Shown here: positions 53,300-62,442 of the stretch, piece after piece
How positions within the stretch are numbered: the first letter of the stretch is position 1
Layout: each line of letters opens with the position of its first letter
NCBI RefSeq assembly: GCF_900585905.1
Contig: NZ_UTVH01000034.1
Span: 496,001-560,000, forward strand
Source: Pseudomonas viridiflava
GTDB taxonomy: Bacteria; Pseudomonadota; Gammaproteobacteria; Pseudomonadales; Pseudomonadaceae
Length of the DNA: 64,000 nt
Direction: 5' to 3'
Program-made: the position numbers and the translations under genes
Notes under the pieces: model-generated
Databases searched by the model: none
What the model saw: the letters and a program-made list of their open reading frames with translations, nothing else
Told to the model about the DNA's origin: nothing

Positions 53300-54151
53300 T
53301 CACTGCGCTCCAAACATCGCCGTCCAGTAAATCCCCGCGTCGCTCTTCGGGTCCACGGCATAGGCGGCGCCCAGTTCGTGAAAGCCAGGGTTCATCAGAT
53401 TGGCGCAATGGCCGGGGCTGGCCAGCCAACCGTCGACGACCTTGCGCACATTGCCCTGGCCTGCGGCAATGTTTTCGCCGATCTGCTGGCCGCTGTAGCC
53501 TGCCAGCTCGGCGCGGTCGCCGGGCATGCGGCCGTCGCGGTCCATGTGGTCGAAGAAGTTATTGTTGGCCATGCCCCGGCTGTGGTTTTCCGCCGCCGAG
53601 GCCAGTGCCGGCTGCCAGCTCAGGGGCGTGGTCGCGCTCATGGCCTGTGCGCCGCACTGCTGCGGCTGGGCACGCGCGCTGTTGATCAGCGCCAGCAGCT
53701 TCTTGCCCTCGTCCTGCGAGTTGCCCAGCCGCGCGGTCAACAGCGGGCGAGCGAGGACGATACGCCAGTCGCGCCCCTCACGGCTGACGCCGATGTCGAC
53801 AAATTGCGGATCAAGCACCACCCGGCAGAAGCTTTCCTGAATGGTGCCCATGGCTGACTGGGCGTCGCCTGGCCCGGACAGGCTGATGGCCTGTACATTG
53901 ACCATCGGGTACGTCGCGCGGGCCATGGCTTGTTGCAGGTCAACGGGGCTGGTAGCCGACAGTACCAACCGGGTGTCGACGTTCAACGGCGGCAGTTCCT
54001 GAAAGACTTGATCGCCGCAGCGCTGGGCCTGATTACGGAAGCTGTTGATGGCGTCGACCAGCTGCGACTCCTCCGACGCCACCGCGTTGGCGGCGAACAT
54101 CCATCCCAGAGACAAGGCGGCAAGGCGCTTGAATAATGAAGTAAAGCGCAT
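53300..54151 (-). CDS. Secreted CAP-domain protein with a duplicated, degenerate N-terminal copy
   Basis: A 283-residue exported protein (signal peptide about 1-25) from ATG 54151, which has AAGGAG upstream; the frame to 54220 is too long. The C-terminal half (about 152-283) is a CAP/SCP domain with ENHSRGMANNNFFDHMD, GENIAAG and PGHCANLMN. The N-terminal half (about 31-139) looks like a worn copy: INSFRNQAQRCG parallels INSARAQPQQCG, and both end in similar strands, but the His/Glu site is missing. CAP proteins act in adhesion, lipid binding or unknown roles. Confidence 0.85.
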   Translation of the reverse strand: MRFTSLFKRLAALSLGWMFAANAVASEESQLVDAINSFRNQAQRCGDQVFQELPPLNVDTRLVLSATSPVDLQQAMARATYPMVNVQAISLSGPGDAQSAMGTIQESFCRVVLDPQFVDIGVSREGRDWRIVLARPLLTARLGNSQDEGKKLLALINSARAQPQQCGAQAMSATTPLSWQPALASAAENHSRGMANNNFFDHMDRDGRMPGDRAELAGYSGQQIGENIAAGQGNVRKVVDGWLASPGHCANLMNPGFHELGAAYAVDPKSDAGIYWTAMFGAQ

Positions 54152-54320
54152 GTATGTCTCCTTGAACTGTCTGCGCCCATGATGCGCGAATTCTCTGCGG
54201 GCCGCGAAATGCGTTTTCATCTCGCGCCTCCTTTGAGGGCGCCTGCGTGTGCCAGTTCAGTCGGGTAGAGCTGCAGTGCTGGCCATCCAGCGCAGGCGAA
54301 CCGGCGCTGCGGGTCATTAC

Positions 54321-54728
54321 TCAGAAGTTGGCCTTGAGTGCGTCCAGCCCACCTTGATAGACACCCTGGAAAATCGCCTCTGCTTCGGCGTCCGAGACGC
54401 CTTGCGGGGTGAAGCTGCCAGACCAGGTGATGACCGATGCCTGCTCACCCGCCGCCGCAACCTGCAGTGTCGCCAGGTAATGGGTTACCGGAAACGGGCC
54501 GCTGACGATGGAATAGCTGTACGTACGATTGGCTTCGTCGAAGGTCTGCAGTTTCTCGACGATGACAGCGCCGTCTTCAGTGGTCAGGGTGCGCACGCGG
54601 CCACCTTCGGACGCTTCGCTGCTGGCAATGAAGGGCAGCCAGTCGGGCAGCGACTGAAAACCGCCTACCAGAGTCCAGACGGTGGTTGCGGGTACGTTGA
54701 CGCGCAGGGTTGCTGAGGCTGTTGCCAT
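54321..54728 (-). CDS. SRPBCC family protein
   Basis: A 135-residue polyketide-cyclase/START-like protein from ATG 54728, after GGAGCGAAC; the frame to 54911 is not supported. The typical SRPBCC pattern is visible: VNVPATTVWTLVGGFQSLPDWLPFI near the start, TYSYSIVSGPFPVTHYLATL in the middle, and a long C-terminal helix VYQGGLDALKANF. Probably binds a small hydrophobic ligand in the cytoplasm. Stands alone. Confidence 0.87.
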   Translation of the reverse strand: MATASATLRVNVPATTVWTLVGGFQSLPDWLPFIASSEASEGGRVRTLTTEDGAVIVEKLQTFDEANRTYSYSIVSGPFPVTHYLATLQVAAAGEQASVITWSGSFTPQGVSDAEAEAIFQGVYQGGLDALKANF

Positions 54729-54852
54729 GATGTTCGCTCCATGTCGGCGCTGGGGGGCAGCGCGGTTGGCGTTAAGGTACAGGCAGTGCCTTGGGACAGG
54801 ACAGCGGCCAGTGGTGAAAAAACTTTCATGCGCAGCGGCAAACACGTCAGGG

Positions 54853-55593
54853 CTATTCGTTGATCGCCATGAAAATTTCCTCCTTGCGATAAGCACCGGT
54901 GTTGCCCTCAAACGCCACTTTCAGCAAGCCTGCGTTGCCATTGGCGCGAGCCAGTACTTGCCGATTGGTGGTGCTGTTGGCCGGGTTCGCCAGATAGTCA
55001 TCGACCCTCATCCAGCAGGCATGTTCAATCTCGTCGGTGTCGAGAATGTTGATCGTGCTGCTCAGTGGCGTCAGGCGGCAGTAGAAGTGCATGTTCGACT
55101 TGCCGAATTCGTAAGGGTGGCGCGTGGTGAAACCGATGATGGACTCAAAGCGGGCTTCGATGCCGGTCTCTTCCAGCACCTCGCGCACGATGCCACTTTC
55201 GATGCGCTCGCCGGCATCGATGTGCCCACCTGGCAGGTTGAACCCGGCGCGGCCGCGCTCCCTGACCACCAGCACTTCGCCCTGAGCATTCATGACAATC
55301 GCCCCGGCGCCCAGAATGTGGGTCGGCACGAAGGGCACGAAGGTTGAGGGCGCGGGCTGACGCACCAGCGTCAAGCTGTCGGGCAGGCAGCTGTGAAAGG
55401 CAAAGCCATACTCGACAAACAAAGGGATGGCCGCGGAGCGGGGCAGCGGCAGGGTGATCCAGGCGAGGCCCTTGTCTTCACGCTGCAGATAAACCAGCAG
55501 ACCCTCAAGCGCTGCACGCAGTGGCGCATCGTGTTCAGGTAGGGTCAGTGGATCGATGATCACGCCGTTGAAGGCGTTCAGCTGGTATTTCAT
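54853..55593 (-). CDS. Nudix hydrolase with NUDT6-like N-terminal domain
   Basis: A 246-residue protein. The C-terminal half is a Nudix domain with an intact box at residues 123-145 (G, then E129, R137-E138, E141-E142, G144), so metal-dependent pyrophosphatase activity is expected. The N-terminal 90 residues resemble the GNAT-like domain of NUDT6 proteins (WITLPLPRSAAIPLFVEYGFAFH). Substrate unknown. Flanked by SRPBCC and chemoreceptor genes on the same strand, both separated by about 100 bp. Confidence 0.88.
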   Translation of the reverse strand: MKYQLNAFNGVIIDPLTLPEHDAPLRAALEGLLVYLQREDKGLAWITLPLPRSAAIPLFVEYGFAFHSCLPDSLTLVRQPAPSTFVPFVPTHILGAGAIVMNAQGEVLVVRERGRAGFNLPGGHIDAGERIESGIVREVLEETGIEARFESIIGFTTRHPYEFGKSNMHFYCRLTPLSSTINILDTDEIEHACWMRVDDYLANPANSTTNRQVLARANGNAGLLKVAFEGNTGAYRKEEIFMAINE

Positions 55594-55699
55594 GGCGCGT
55601 CCTGAAAAAGATCCCGGCGGCAGTCTATGCCATGGCCGGGATCGTCTTCCAGTCGCTGGCCGTGCGCGCAGTCAGGCTGCCACGCGTGGCCGTGGGCGG

Positions 55700-57340
55700 T
55701 TACAGCTTGAAGCGGCTGACCAGGGTGTTGAAGGAGATTGCGAGGTTGGACAGTTCCTGAGTCGATGCATTGGTCTGATGCGCGCCAGCGGCCGTCTGGG
55801 TCGACAGGTCCTGGATATTCACCAGATTGCGGTCCACTTCCCGGGCCACGTTGGCCTGCTCTTCCGACGCCGTGGCGATGACCACGTTGCGCTCGTTGAT
55901 CTGCGCGATGCCTTCGGCAATCAGTTCCAGCGCCTCACCGGTGGCCTGGGCCAGGGTCTGGGTGTCAGTCACCAGTGACTGGCTTTTGCCCATGGCACGT
56001 ACCGCCTGGTCCGCGCTGGACTGAACAGCGTTGATCATGCCTTCGATTTCACCCGTGGACGCCTGGGTCCGCGCTGCCAGCGCGCGCACTTCGTCGGCCA
56101 CTACCGCAAAGCCGCGACCCTGTTCGCCAGCGCGCGCCGCTTCGATGGCAGCGTTGAGCGCCAGCAGGTTGGTCTGTTCGGCGATCCCGCGGATCACATC
56201 CAGCACCTTGCCAATATCGCGGACCTGCACGGCCAGTTCTTCCACCATGGAGGTTGACGCTGCGATCTCGGTGGTGGCGTTGTTGATCGCGGTGACCGCG
56301 TCGCGGGCTTTATTGCGGCCGTTGCTGGCCTGCAGGCTGGTGGAGCGGGAGGCTTCTGAGGTGGACACGGCGTTGCGCGCCACTTCCTCGACCGCCGAGG
56401 TCATTTCCGTCACTGCGGTTGCCGCCTGCTGAATCTCATCGTTCTGCCGCAGCAGGCCACGACTGCCGTTATCGGTGACGGCGCTCAGCTCTTCCGACGC
56501 GCTGGCCAATTGGCCGGAGGCGCTGGCGATCTGCGTAATCGTGGTTTTCAGGCTGGTTTGCATGTCGTTGAGGGCGCTGAGCAGTTGACCTGCTTCGTCG
56601 CGCCCGGTGCTGACAATATTCTGGGTCAGGTCGCCGCTGGCGATGCGCTGCGCACTGATCACTGCGGTGGAGATCGGCCGACTGATCACCCTGCTCATGA
56701 ACATGCCAAGACCGAAAGCAGCAATGAATGCCAGGGCGATCCCGGTGTACAGCGATGTCGTGGCATTTGATTCCATGCTCGTAGCCGACTGGGAGCCCTC
56801 GACGACCTGGCGGTTGTTAGAGGCCACCATGGTGCTCAACTCAGTCATGACCACCTGGTAACTCTTTTGCACGTCGCCCAGCAGGAGGTCGCGACCGCCA
56901 TCCAGATCGCCGCCCAGAATCAGGTCGACGGTGCGTTGCACCAAGGCCTGGTAGGCAGGCCAGTCACGGTCCATCTGATCCCCCGCCGCGCGCTCGTCAT
57001 CGGCCAGTGGCGTCTTGCGGTAGGCAGCGTAGGCGGTCTCGGCAGCCAACTGATTGGCTTTCAACGAGGCCACATATTCATCTTTAACGCTTTGCGGCGA
57101 CTTGGCCGCAACGGCTGCAAGCAGCCGGTAAAGATCCCGCGACTGCGCAACGGTGTTGGTTTTGGCTTCAGCGGTCTTGGAGACCGACACCAGATTATTA
57201 CCGAACACGTCCTGCAGACTGCCGCCCAGTTGCGCCACGCCGCGGCTGCCCAGAACGCCAACGCCTAAGGTAATCAAAGCGCAGAGGCCAAAGGCTGTCA
57301 GCAGTTTGGTGGACAATTTTGCATCGTTGAGCCAGCTCAT
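55700..57340 (-). CDS. Methyl-accepting chemotaxis protein (4-helix-bundle sensor type)
   Basis: A 546-residue receptor from ATG 57340, after TGGAGC; the frame to 57469 adds an unlikely leader. TM1 is about 13-31, a helical periplasmic domain of the 4HB type to about 190, TM2 about 195-212, HAMP ([20 protein letters not shown]) and a signalling domain with [20 protein letters not shown]. No methyltransferase-docking pentapeptide at the C-terminus. Divergent from the TonB-receptor gene; a sigma-28-like sequence lies upstream. Confidence 0.92.
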   Translation of the reverse strand: MSWLNDAKLSTKLLTAFGLCALITLGVGVLGSRGVAQLGGSLQDVFGNNLVSVSKTAEAKTNTVAQSRDLYRLLAAVAAKSPQSVKDEYVASLKANQLAAETAYAAYRKTPLADDERAAGDQMDRDWPAYQALVQRTVDLILGGDLDGGRDLLLGDVQKSYQVVMTELSTMVASNNRQVVEGSQSATSMESNATTSLYTGIALAFIAAFGLGMFMSRVISRPISTAVISAQRIASGDLTQNIVSTGRDEAGQLLSALNDMQTSLKTTITQIASASGQLASASEELSAVTDNGSRGLLRQNDEIQQAATAVTEMTSAVEEVARNAVSTSEASRSTSLQASNGRNKARDAVTAINNATTEIAASTSMVEELAVQVRDIGKVLDVIRGIAEQTNLLALNAAIEAARAGEQGRGFAVVADEVRALAARTQASTGEIEGMINAVQSSADQAVRAMGKSQSLVTDTQTLAQATGEALELIAEGIAQINERNVVIATASEEQANVAREVDRNLVNIQDLSTQTAAGAHQTNASTQELSNLAISFNTLVSRFKL

Positions 57341-57411
57341 CGGTTGCTCCAGCAATGATTGGATGTGCCTGAAAGATTCGCGCCCCCTGTTGTGATGAGC
57401 ACCTGCCAACG

Positions 57412-57438
57412 TCATCGGCGGTGGGAAATTTTTCTGAA
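57412..57438 (-). promoter_or_regulatory. Possible sigma-28 promoter of the second chemoreceptor gene
   Basis: Read on the minus strand: TTCAG, 14 bases, GCCGATGA. The -10 matches seven of eight positions of GCCGATAA, the -35 three of five of TAAAG, and the spacing is exact. It lies about 75 bp before the start codon. Weaker than the 49274 element. Confidence 0.35.
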
Positions 57439-57493
57439 GGGTTCGCCGATGCTGCGGCGGATGTTTCATTGTCGGTATGACAAGCTACACATT

Positions 57494-57527
57494 TGGTAAT
57501 CGTTCGTAGATAATAACGCTTCCCATT
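57494..57527 (+). promoter_or_regulatory. Possible Fur-binding region before the TonB-receptor gene
   Basis: Two overlapping AT-rich segments each keep the left half of a Fur site: TGGTAATCGTTCGTA (57494-57508) and GATAATAACGCTTCC (from 57509). Each matches six of seven positions on one side and few on the other. Iron control is expected for this gene type, so the site is plausible but not strong. Confidence 0.35.
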
Positions 57528-57558
57528 TGTCGCCGGACTTCATCACGTGTACATCCCC

Positions 57559-59673
57559 ATGCGCCGCGTTTCATGCGTCATGCTCGCTTTCGGCTGTGTC
57601 ATGACCCCATTGGGTGCCCAGGCCGAACAAGGCGCGACCGAGCTTCCCGCCACTGACATCCAGGCCGCAGGCACTGTCGACAGCAGCCCCTACGTGCGTT
57701 CAATCGCCAGCACCGCGAGCAAATCCGAGGTGCCGATCAGGGATGAGGCGCAGTCGGTCAACGTGGTGACCCAGCAGACCCTGGATGATTACCAGGTGAA
57801 ATCCCTGGACGACGCGATGAAGTTCGTCAGCGGCGTGTCCCAGGGCAACACCCTGGGCAACAGCAAGGACGCACTGGTCAAGCGTGGTTTCGGCACCAAC
57901 GATGACGGCAGTATCCTGCGCGACGGCATTCGCTCGGTCGTCGGCAAGAACCTGGGCGCCACCACCGACCATGTGGAAGTACTCAAGGGTCCTGCCTCAT
58001 TGCTGTATGGCGCGCTGGAGCCCGGCGGGCTGATCAATGTCATCAGCAAGCAGCCGGAATATACCCGCAGCACGACCATCACCGGGTCCGGCTACAGCGA
58101 AGGCGGCGGCACCTTCGGCATCGACACTACCGGGCCGGTTGAAGGCACCGGCCTGGCCTATCGGCTGGTGGCCGAGCGCGGTCACGAGGATTACTGGCGC
58201 AACTATGGGGTGAGCGAGCACACGCTCGTGGCGCCTTCCCTGAGCTGGGTCGGCGAGCGCGCCAAGCTGACCCTGGCTTATGAGTACAACGATTACGCCT
58301 CGCCGTTTGATCGCGGCACGGTATTCGCCAATGGCAACCCGGCAGCGGCCAGCTACAAGGACCGCCTCGACGAACGCTGGGCCAAGACCGTGGGGATCAG
58401 TGAGACCGCCACTGCAAAGTTCGAGTACCAGCTCAGCGACGACTGGAAGACCCGCGTCACCTATGGCTGGAACAACGACCGCTACAGCCTGGCGATTGCC
58501 CAGCCGTTGACGCTGACCGGCAATTCGCTGAATCGACGTGCCAACGGCGCACACTACGATTACGAAACGCGCTACAGCAGCATTGATTTCATTGGTGAAC
58601 AGCAGATATTCGGCCAGCGTCACGACATTCTGGTGGGCATTGATAATGAGGTGCTCGACAAGTATCGCGGCAAGGCTTACCGCAATCTCGCCAGTGCCAA
58701 TCGAAGAATCGATATCGCCAATCCGCAGTACGGCAACCTGGCCGAGCCCAGTACCATTGATGCTGCCCAGAGCAACACGCGCAATCAGCTGACCTCGACC
58801 TCGGTGTACTTCAAGGACAACTGGCACCTGAACGAGCAGTGGATTCTGGTCCTGGGCGGGCGCCAGCAGCATTACGATCAGTTTGGCGATCAGGGCACGG
58901 GCGCCTCTCACATACCGATTCGTGATGACAATGGCGATGCGTTCACCCCGTTCGTAGGCCTGGTATATCAGCCCACTGAAGCGCTGGCGCTTTACGCCAA
59001 CTACAGCCGTTCGTTCGTGCCCAATGAAACAGCTGAAAACGCGACGGCGAGCACTACGTTCGATCCGGAAGAAGGCCGTAGCTACGAGATTGGCGCCAAG
59101 TACACTCCTTCCGACCGCCTCAACGTCAATGTCGCGGTGTTCGATATCGTCAAAAAGAATGTCGTGAACAACTTCACGGTCAACGGCAATACAGTGTCCG
59201 AACTGACCGGCAAAGCGGCTTCGCGCGGCCTGGAACTGGACGTCACGGGGCGGCTGGCGCCGCGCTGGGACCTGATCGGCACCTACGCCTACACCCACAC
59301 CGAAGTGCTGGACGACCCGATCAACGAAGGGGAGCGGCTGGCCAATGCGCCGATGCACACTGGCAGCCTGTACCTGAGCCATCATCTGGCGCTGCCCGAG
59401 CCAACCGGGCAATGGCACGCCGGTGCCGGCGCACGCTACGTCGGCGAGCGGGCAGGGGATGCCGCCAACAGCTTCTTCATGGACAGCTACACCGTCGCCG
59501 ATGCTTTCCTGCGCTGGGACCTGCCGACCAAAGACTACAAAACCCGCCTGCAACTGAACGTCGATAACCTCTTCAACAAAGAGTACTACCCGTCCAGCAC
59601 CGGCAGCAGCGACCTGCAAGTCAATGTCGGCGCTACCCGTACCGCGCGTTTGACCGCGAGTGTGAGTTTCTAG
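57559..59673 (+). CDS. TonB-dependent siderophore receptor
   Basis: A 704-residue outer-membrane receptor. ATG 57559 begins a signal peptide (cut near AQAEQ); GTG 57547 is also in frame. The plug domain carries SVNVVTQQTLDDYQ, RDGIRSVVG and VEVLKGPASLLYG...PGGLINVISKQP, the pattern of the FhuA/ferrichrome-type siderophore family; the barrel ends with the aromatic C-terminus ASVSF. No N-terminal signalling (STN) domain, so no sigma/anti-sigma regulation is expected. It takes up a ferric siderophore, probably a hydroxamate type, but the ligand is not shown. A Fur-like region lies upstream. Confidence 0.92.
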   Translation: MRRVSCVMLAFGCVMTPLGAQAEQGATELPATDIQAAGTVDSSPYVRSIASTASKSEVPIRDEAQSVNVVTQQTLDDYQVKSLDDAMKFVSGVSQGNTLGNSKDALVKRGFGTNDDGSILRDGIRSVVGKNLGATTDHVEVLKGPASLLYGALEPGGLINVISKQPEYTRSTTITGSGYSEGGGTFGIDTTGPVEGTGLAYRLVAERGHEDYWRNYGVSEHTLVAPSLSWVGERAKLTLAYEYNDYASPFDRGTVFANGNPAAASYKDRLDERWAKTVGISETATAKFEYQLSDDWKTRVTYGWNNDRYSLAIAQPLTLTGNSLNRRANGAHYDYETRYSSIDFIGEQQIFGQRHDILVGIDNEVLDKYRGKAYRNLASANRRIDIANPQYGNLAEPSTIDAAQSNTRNQLTSTSVYFKDNWHLNEQWILVLGGRQQHYDQFGDQGTGASHIPIRDDNGDAFTPFVGLVYQPTEALALYANYSRSFVPNETAENATASTTFDPEEGRSYEIGAKYTPSDRLNVNVAVFDIVKKNVVNNFTVNGNTVSELTGKAASRGLELDVTGRLAPRWDLIGTYAYTHTEVLDDPINEGERLANAPMHTGSLYLSHHLALPEPTGQWHAGAGARYVGERAGDAANSFFMDSYTVADAFLRWDLPTKDYKTRLQLNVDNLFNKEYYPSSTGSSDLQVNVGATRTARLTASVSF

Positions 59674-59692
59674 GCCGTATCGATAGAACACG

Positions 59693-59725
59693 CCCCGCTG
59701 GCAACGAGTGGCATTGCCAGCGGGG
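59693..59725. terminator. Shared hairpin between convergent genes
   Basis: CCCCGCTGGCAA (59693-59704) pairs perfectly with TTGCCAGCGGGG (59714-59725) over a nine-base loop, between the TonB-receptor stop and the lipoprotein stop. There is little T after either side. It likely serves as a bidirectional terminator. Confidence 0.6.
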
Positions 59726-59731
59726 GCTGCC

Positions 59732-60379
59732 TTATTTAGCGCAATGGCCCCTGGCGCACAGTTCTTTGACGGTGGCGTCAGTGATGGCTTGCATGCCCGC
59801 TTCGGCGATCACTTTCCAGTCGTTCTCGGTCACTACCTGCATGGAATCACGCTTGTCGGTCACCAGCACGATGGGGCTCGTCATTGCGGCGCTGGTGAGG
59901 GTCAGGCGCGCCTTGTTGTTGGCGGCAACCGAGAAGAAGCCTGGCGAAAACCACGACCAGAATTCGGTGATGCGCACCGTGACTGCCTGGGCGTCGCCGT
60001 TTTTCTCGGCCGCTTCAACAACCTGATACCCTGCCTGGCGATACCCTTGCGCCACACTTCTGGCGACCAGCTGCGAAACGGTGATCCCTTCAGGCAGCAG
60101 CACATCGCCCAACGCCATGCCGTAGCCGTTGCGTTTGCGGCCAATGGCACGACTGGTGATCGACGCGTCGCCGATTTCTTCAGCGTTCTTCAGCGAGGGG
60201 ATGTCCGCGCTTGGCGGCTTGACCATGAACTGGCGCTCGTCCAGTGCCGTGATAGTGATTTTCTGGCCGTTACCATTTTTGCCCTGGGGCGTTTGCACTT
60301 CGACGACAGAACGGCTGGTGGCACAACCGAACAGCAACGTAGACAGCATCAGCAGGGCGGCGATTCTCAGGTGTTTCAT
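59732..60379 (-). CDS. Lipoprotein of unknown function (YajG-like)
   Basis: A 215-residue lipoprotein from ATG 60379, after GGAGCTGTC, with lipobox LFGC (Cys19). The mature part alternates short strands and helices and loosely recalls YajG-type lipoproteins, with a WSWFSPGFFSV hydrophobic patch and a C-terminal Cys pair (ELCARGHC). Ser at +2 after AT suggests outer-membrane sorting. The frame to 60454 is not supported. No specific function. Confidence 0.75.
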   Translation of the reverse strand: MKHLRIAALLMLSTLLFGCATSRSVVEVQTPQGKNGNGQKITITALDERQFMVKPPSADIPSLKNAEEIGDASITSRAIGRKRNGYGMALGDVLLPEGITVSQLVARSVAQGYRQAGYQVVEAAEKNGDAQAVTVRITEFWSWFSPGFFSVAANNKARLTLTSAAMTSPIVLVTDKRDSMQVVTENDWKVIAEAGMQAITDATVKELCARGHCAK

Positions 60380-60655
60380 GACAGCTCCAGTCAGTGTGCC
60401 TGCGCAACGGCAGGCTTTCCTTGGTATAGGCAGTAAAATGTTAAGTGATATCAATGTGCCTTATTTTGGCGGAGGCATGATGTCCAAAACCCACCACCGA
60501 CACAAGTGCCAGCGCCGATTGTTTTTCTGCTCTCATGTATTTGCGCTCAACAGTGGCTGATCCGGTAAAGCCATTGGGTGAATCACGCCACGCAGTGAAC
60601 CAATGCTCTAGCGCAAGGCTCGAAGCTGCACACGCACTCAATGAGGTAAAACACG

Positions 60656-60916
60656 ATGTTCAAAACTATCGCCTGTGGTCTGTTGTTGGCTTCCACTTTG
60701 GGTCTGGCTGCCTGTGACTCCAAGTCCGAAGACAAGACTCAGGAAGCTCAGCAGCACGCTGAAAAAGCGCAGGACAAGGCCAGTGACGCTGCCAAAGAGC
60801 AGGAAAAGGCCGCTGATGCCCACGCTGAAGCCAAGGAAGCCAAGGCCGAAGAAGACAAAACCTTCGTGCCCACCAGCCAGGTGCCGGAAGCGAATCAGAC
60901 GCCTGCCAAGAACTGA
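60656..60916 (+). CDS. Small Ala/Lys/Glu-rich lipoprotein
   Basis: An 86-residue lipoprotein with lipobox LAAC (Cys20) after GAGGTAAAACACG. The mature part is a highly charged, probably single long helix (repeating Ala/Glu/Lys/Asp heptad-like pattern, about 30-70), with a short Pro-containing tail. Asp at +2 of the mature protein could act as an inner-membrane retention signal. It resembles small stress-related lipoproteins, but no family is certain. Monocistronic with a hairpin after it. Confidence 0.75.
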   Translation: MFKTIACGLLLASTLGLAACDSKSEDKTQEAQQHAEKAQDKASDAAKEQEKAADAHAEAKEAKAEEDKTFVPTSQVPEANQTPAKN

Positions 60917-60926
60917 CCCGTCCCCC

Positions 60927-60958
60927 CGCGCTTGCCACTGCAGGATCAGGCAAGCGCG
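60927..60958 (+). terminator. Hairpin after the small lipoprotein gene
   Basis: CGCGCTTGCC (60927-60936) pairs perfectly with GGCAAGCGCG (60949-60958) over a 12-base loop, 10 bases after the stop. No clear T-run follows, but position and strength suit a terminator. Confidence 0.55.
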
Positions 60959-61056
60959 CGGAAGGATTGGACTAATGGATCGCCTGCCCGTCGTCCTAAG
61001 CTGAGTGCCGTTGAAGAATTCTTCTTCGCGGCAACCTCAAGGGCAGGGCGATCAAC

Positions 61057-61794
61057 ATGTCGAATATTCTGAATAAAGTTGTCGTTGTCACCGGTGCCAG
61101 TAGTGGCATTGGCGAGGCGACCGCGCGGCTGCTGGCGCAGCAGGGCGCTCATCTGGTTCTGGGCGCACGTCGCGTCGAGCGCTTGCAGCAGCTGTGTCTC
61201 GACATTCAGGCCGCTGGCGGCAGCGCGCATTATCAGGCGGTGGATGTGACTCAGCGCAGCCAGGTTCAGGCGCTGGTGGATTTCGCCCTTGAGCAATACG
61301 GGCGCGTTGACGTCATGATCAACAATGCAGGGGTGATGCCGCTGTCTCGCCTCGACGCATTGAACGTGGCCGAGTGGGATCAGATGATCGACGTCAATAT
61401 TCGCGGCGTCCTGCATGGCATCGCTGCCGCCCTGCCGCCGATGCAGCAACAGCGCAGTGGGCAGTTCATCAACATTGCTTCCATCGGTGCGTACGCTGTC
61501 AGCCCCACGGCAGCGGTGTACTGCGCAACCAAATACGCGGTAAGGGCCATTTCCGAAGGCTTGCGCCAAGAGGTGGGCAGCGATATCCGCGTGACCCTGA
61601 TTTCTCCCGGCGTTACTGAGTCAGAGCTGGCAGAAAGCATTTCTGACGAGCGCGGCCGCGCCGAGATGCGCGAGTTTCGTAAAGTGGCGATCGCCGCCGA
61701 CGCCATTGCCCGGGCGATCGCCTATGCCATCGACCAACCTGCCGATGTCGACGTCAGCGAACTGATCGTGCGCCCGACTGCAAGTCCGTATTGA
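61057..61794 (+). CDS. SDR family oxidoreductase
   Basis: A 245-residue classical short-chain dehydrogenase/reductase. The cofactor motif TGASSGIG, NNAG, catalytic Ser (NIASIGAY) and YCATK are all present. The Arg pair after the second strand (ARRVERL) suggests NADP(H). Substrate unknown; YdfG-like hydroxy-acid dehydrogenases are the nearest in style. Monocistronic. Confidence 0.9.
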   Translation: MSNILNKVVVVTGASSGIGEATARLLAQQGAHLVLGARRVERLQQLCLDIQAAGGSAHYQAVDVTQRSQVQALVDFALEQYGRVDVMINNAGVMPLSRLDALNVAEWDQMIDVNIRGVLHGIAAALPPMQQQRSGQFINIASIGAYAVSPTAAVYCATKYAVRAISEGLRQEVGSDIRVTLISPGVTESELAESISDERGRAEMREFRKVAIAADAIARAIAYAIDQPADVDVSELIVRPTASPY

Positions 61795-61869
61795 TTGAGC
61801 CTGGTCAGTATTTCCGACAGCAGTCGATGGCCGCCAGCTATTCGCTGGACCCTGTTAAAACGCGGATCC

Positions 61870-61956
61870 GTAGGAGCGCGCTTGCCCGCGATGGCGTCCG
61901 TTCAGGCATCGGATATGTCGGCCTGGAAATCCAATCGCGTGTAAGCGCGCTCCTGC
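61870..61956. repeat. REP doublet, same type as at 41415
   Basis: The 23-bp unit starting GTAGGAGCGCGCTTG (61870-61892) is identical to the one at 41415, and an inverted copy with three mismatches lies at 61934-61956. It fills the space between the convergent SDR and small secreted-protein genes. Confidence 0.87.
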
Positions 61957-61996
61957 AGGTCGGGCGTGCTGTCCGGATCTGATAGGCGCTGCCGCG

Positions 61997-62326
61997 TCAG
62001 CGCCGTGCCACTTCGTGGTTGACGCACTGCTCATAGTAGGTTTGCTTGATCGCTGCGGGCTTGAGGCGCGATGTGCTTTTGTAGGTCTGCTCGGTAATGC
62101 CCATCGCAGTCATGCGCATCCAGGGCTGCTTGAATTTACGCACCTGCAGTTTTTTCCGGGCCCCGTAAAGGGTTACCCCAGCCAGTTTGAATGTCTGCGC
62201 ATCGGCAGCGATGCCAGCGCCCCAGGTGCATATCGAACGACTGCTTTGCGTCAAGGGTTGCGCCTGCGCCGCCAGTGAGGCGACGGACAGGGCAAGCGTG
62301 GCGACAGACAAGACAAATTTGCGCAT
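61997..62326 (-). CDS. Small exported protein of unknown function
   Basis: A 109-residue protein from ATG 62326, after AGGTGCGGG; the frame to 62509 is not supported. Sec signal cut near AAQAQ. The mature part is basic (many Lys/Arg), with two Cys (SICTWGAG and YEQCVNH) able to form a disulphide. No family recognised. Confidence 0.7.
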   Translation of the reverse strand: MRKFVLSVATLALSVASLAAQAQPLTQSSRSICTWGAGIAADAQTFKLAGVTLYGARKKLQVRKFKQPWMRMTAMGITEQTYKSTSRLKPAAIKQTYYEQCVNHEVARR

Positions 62327-62442
62327 GAAACCCGCACCTAACCTGCTGAAAAGGAAGCAAGTTTGCCTGCGCCGCTGAAGGCTAGGGGCCAGCTTCTGCG
62401 CATATTTCAAAGTATTGCCGGGCGTCCGCAAAACTTCCCGGA

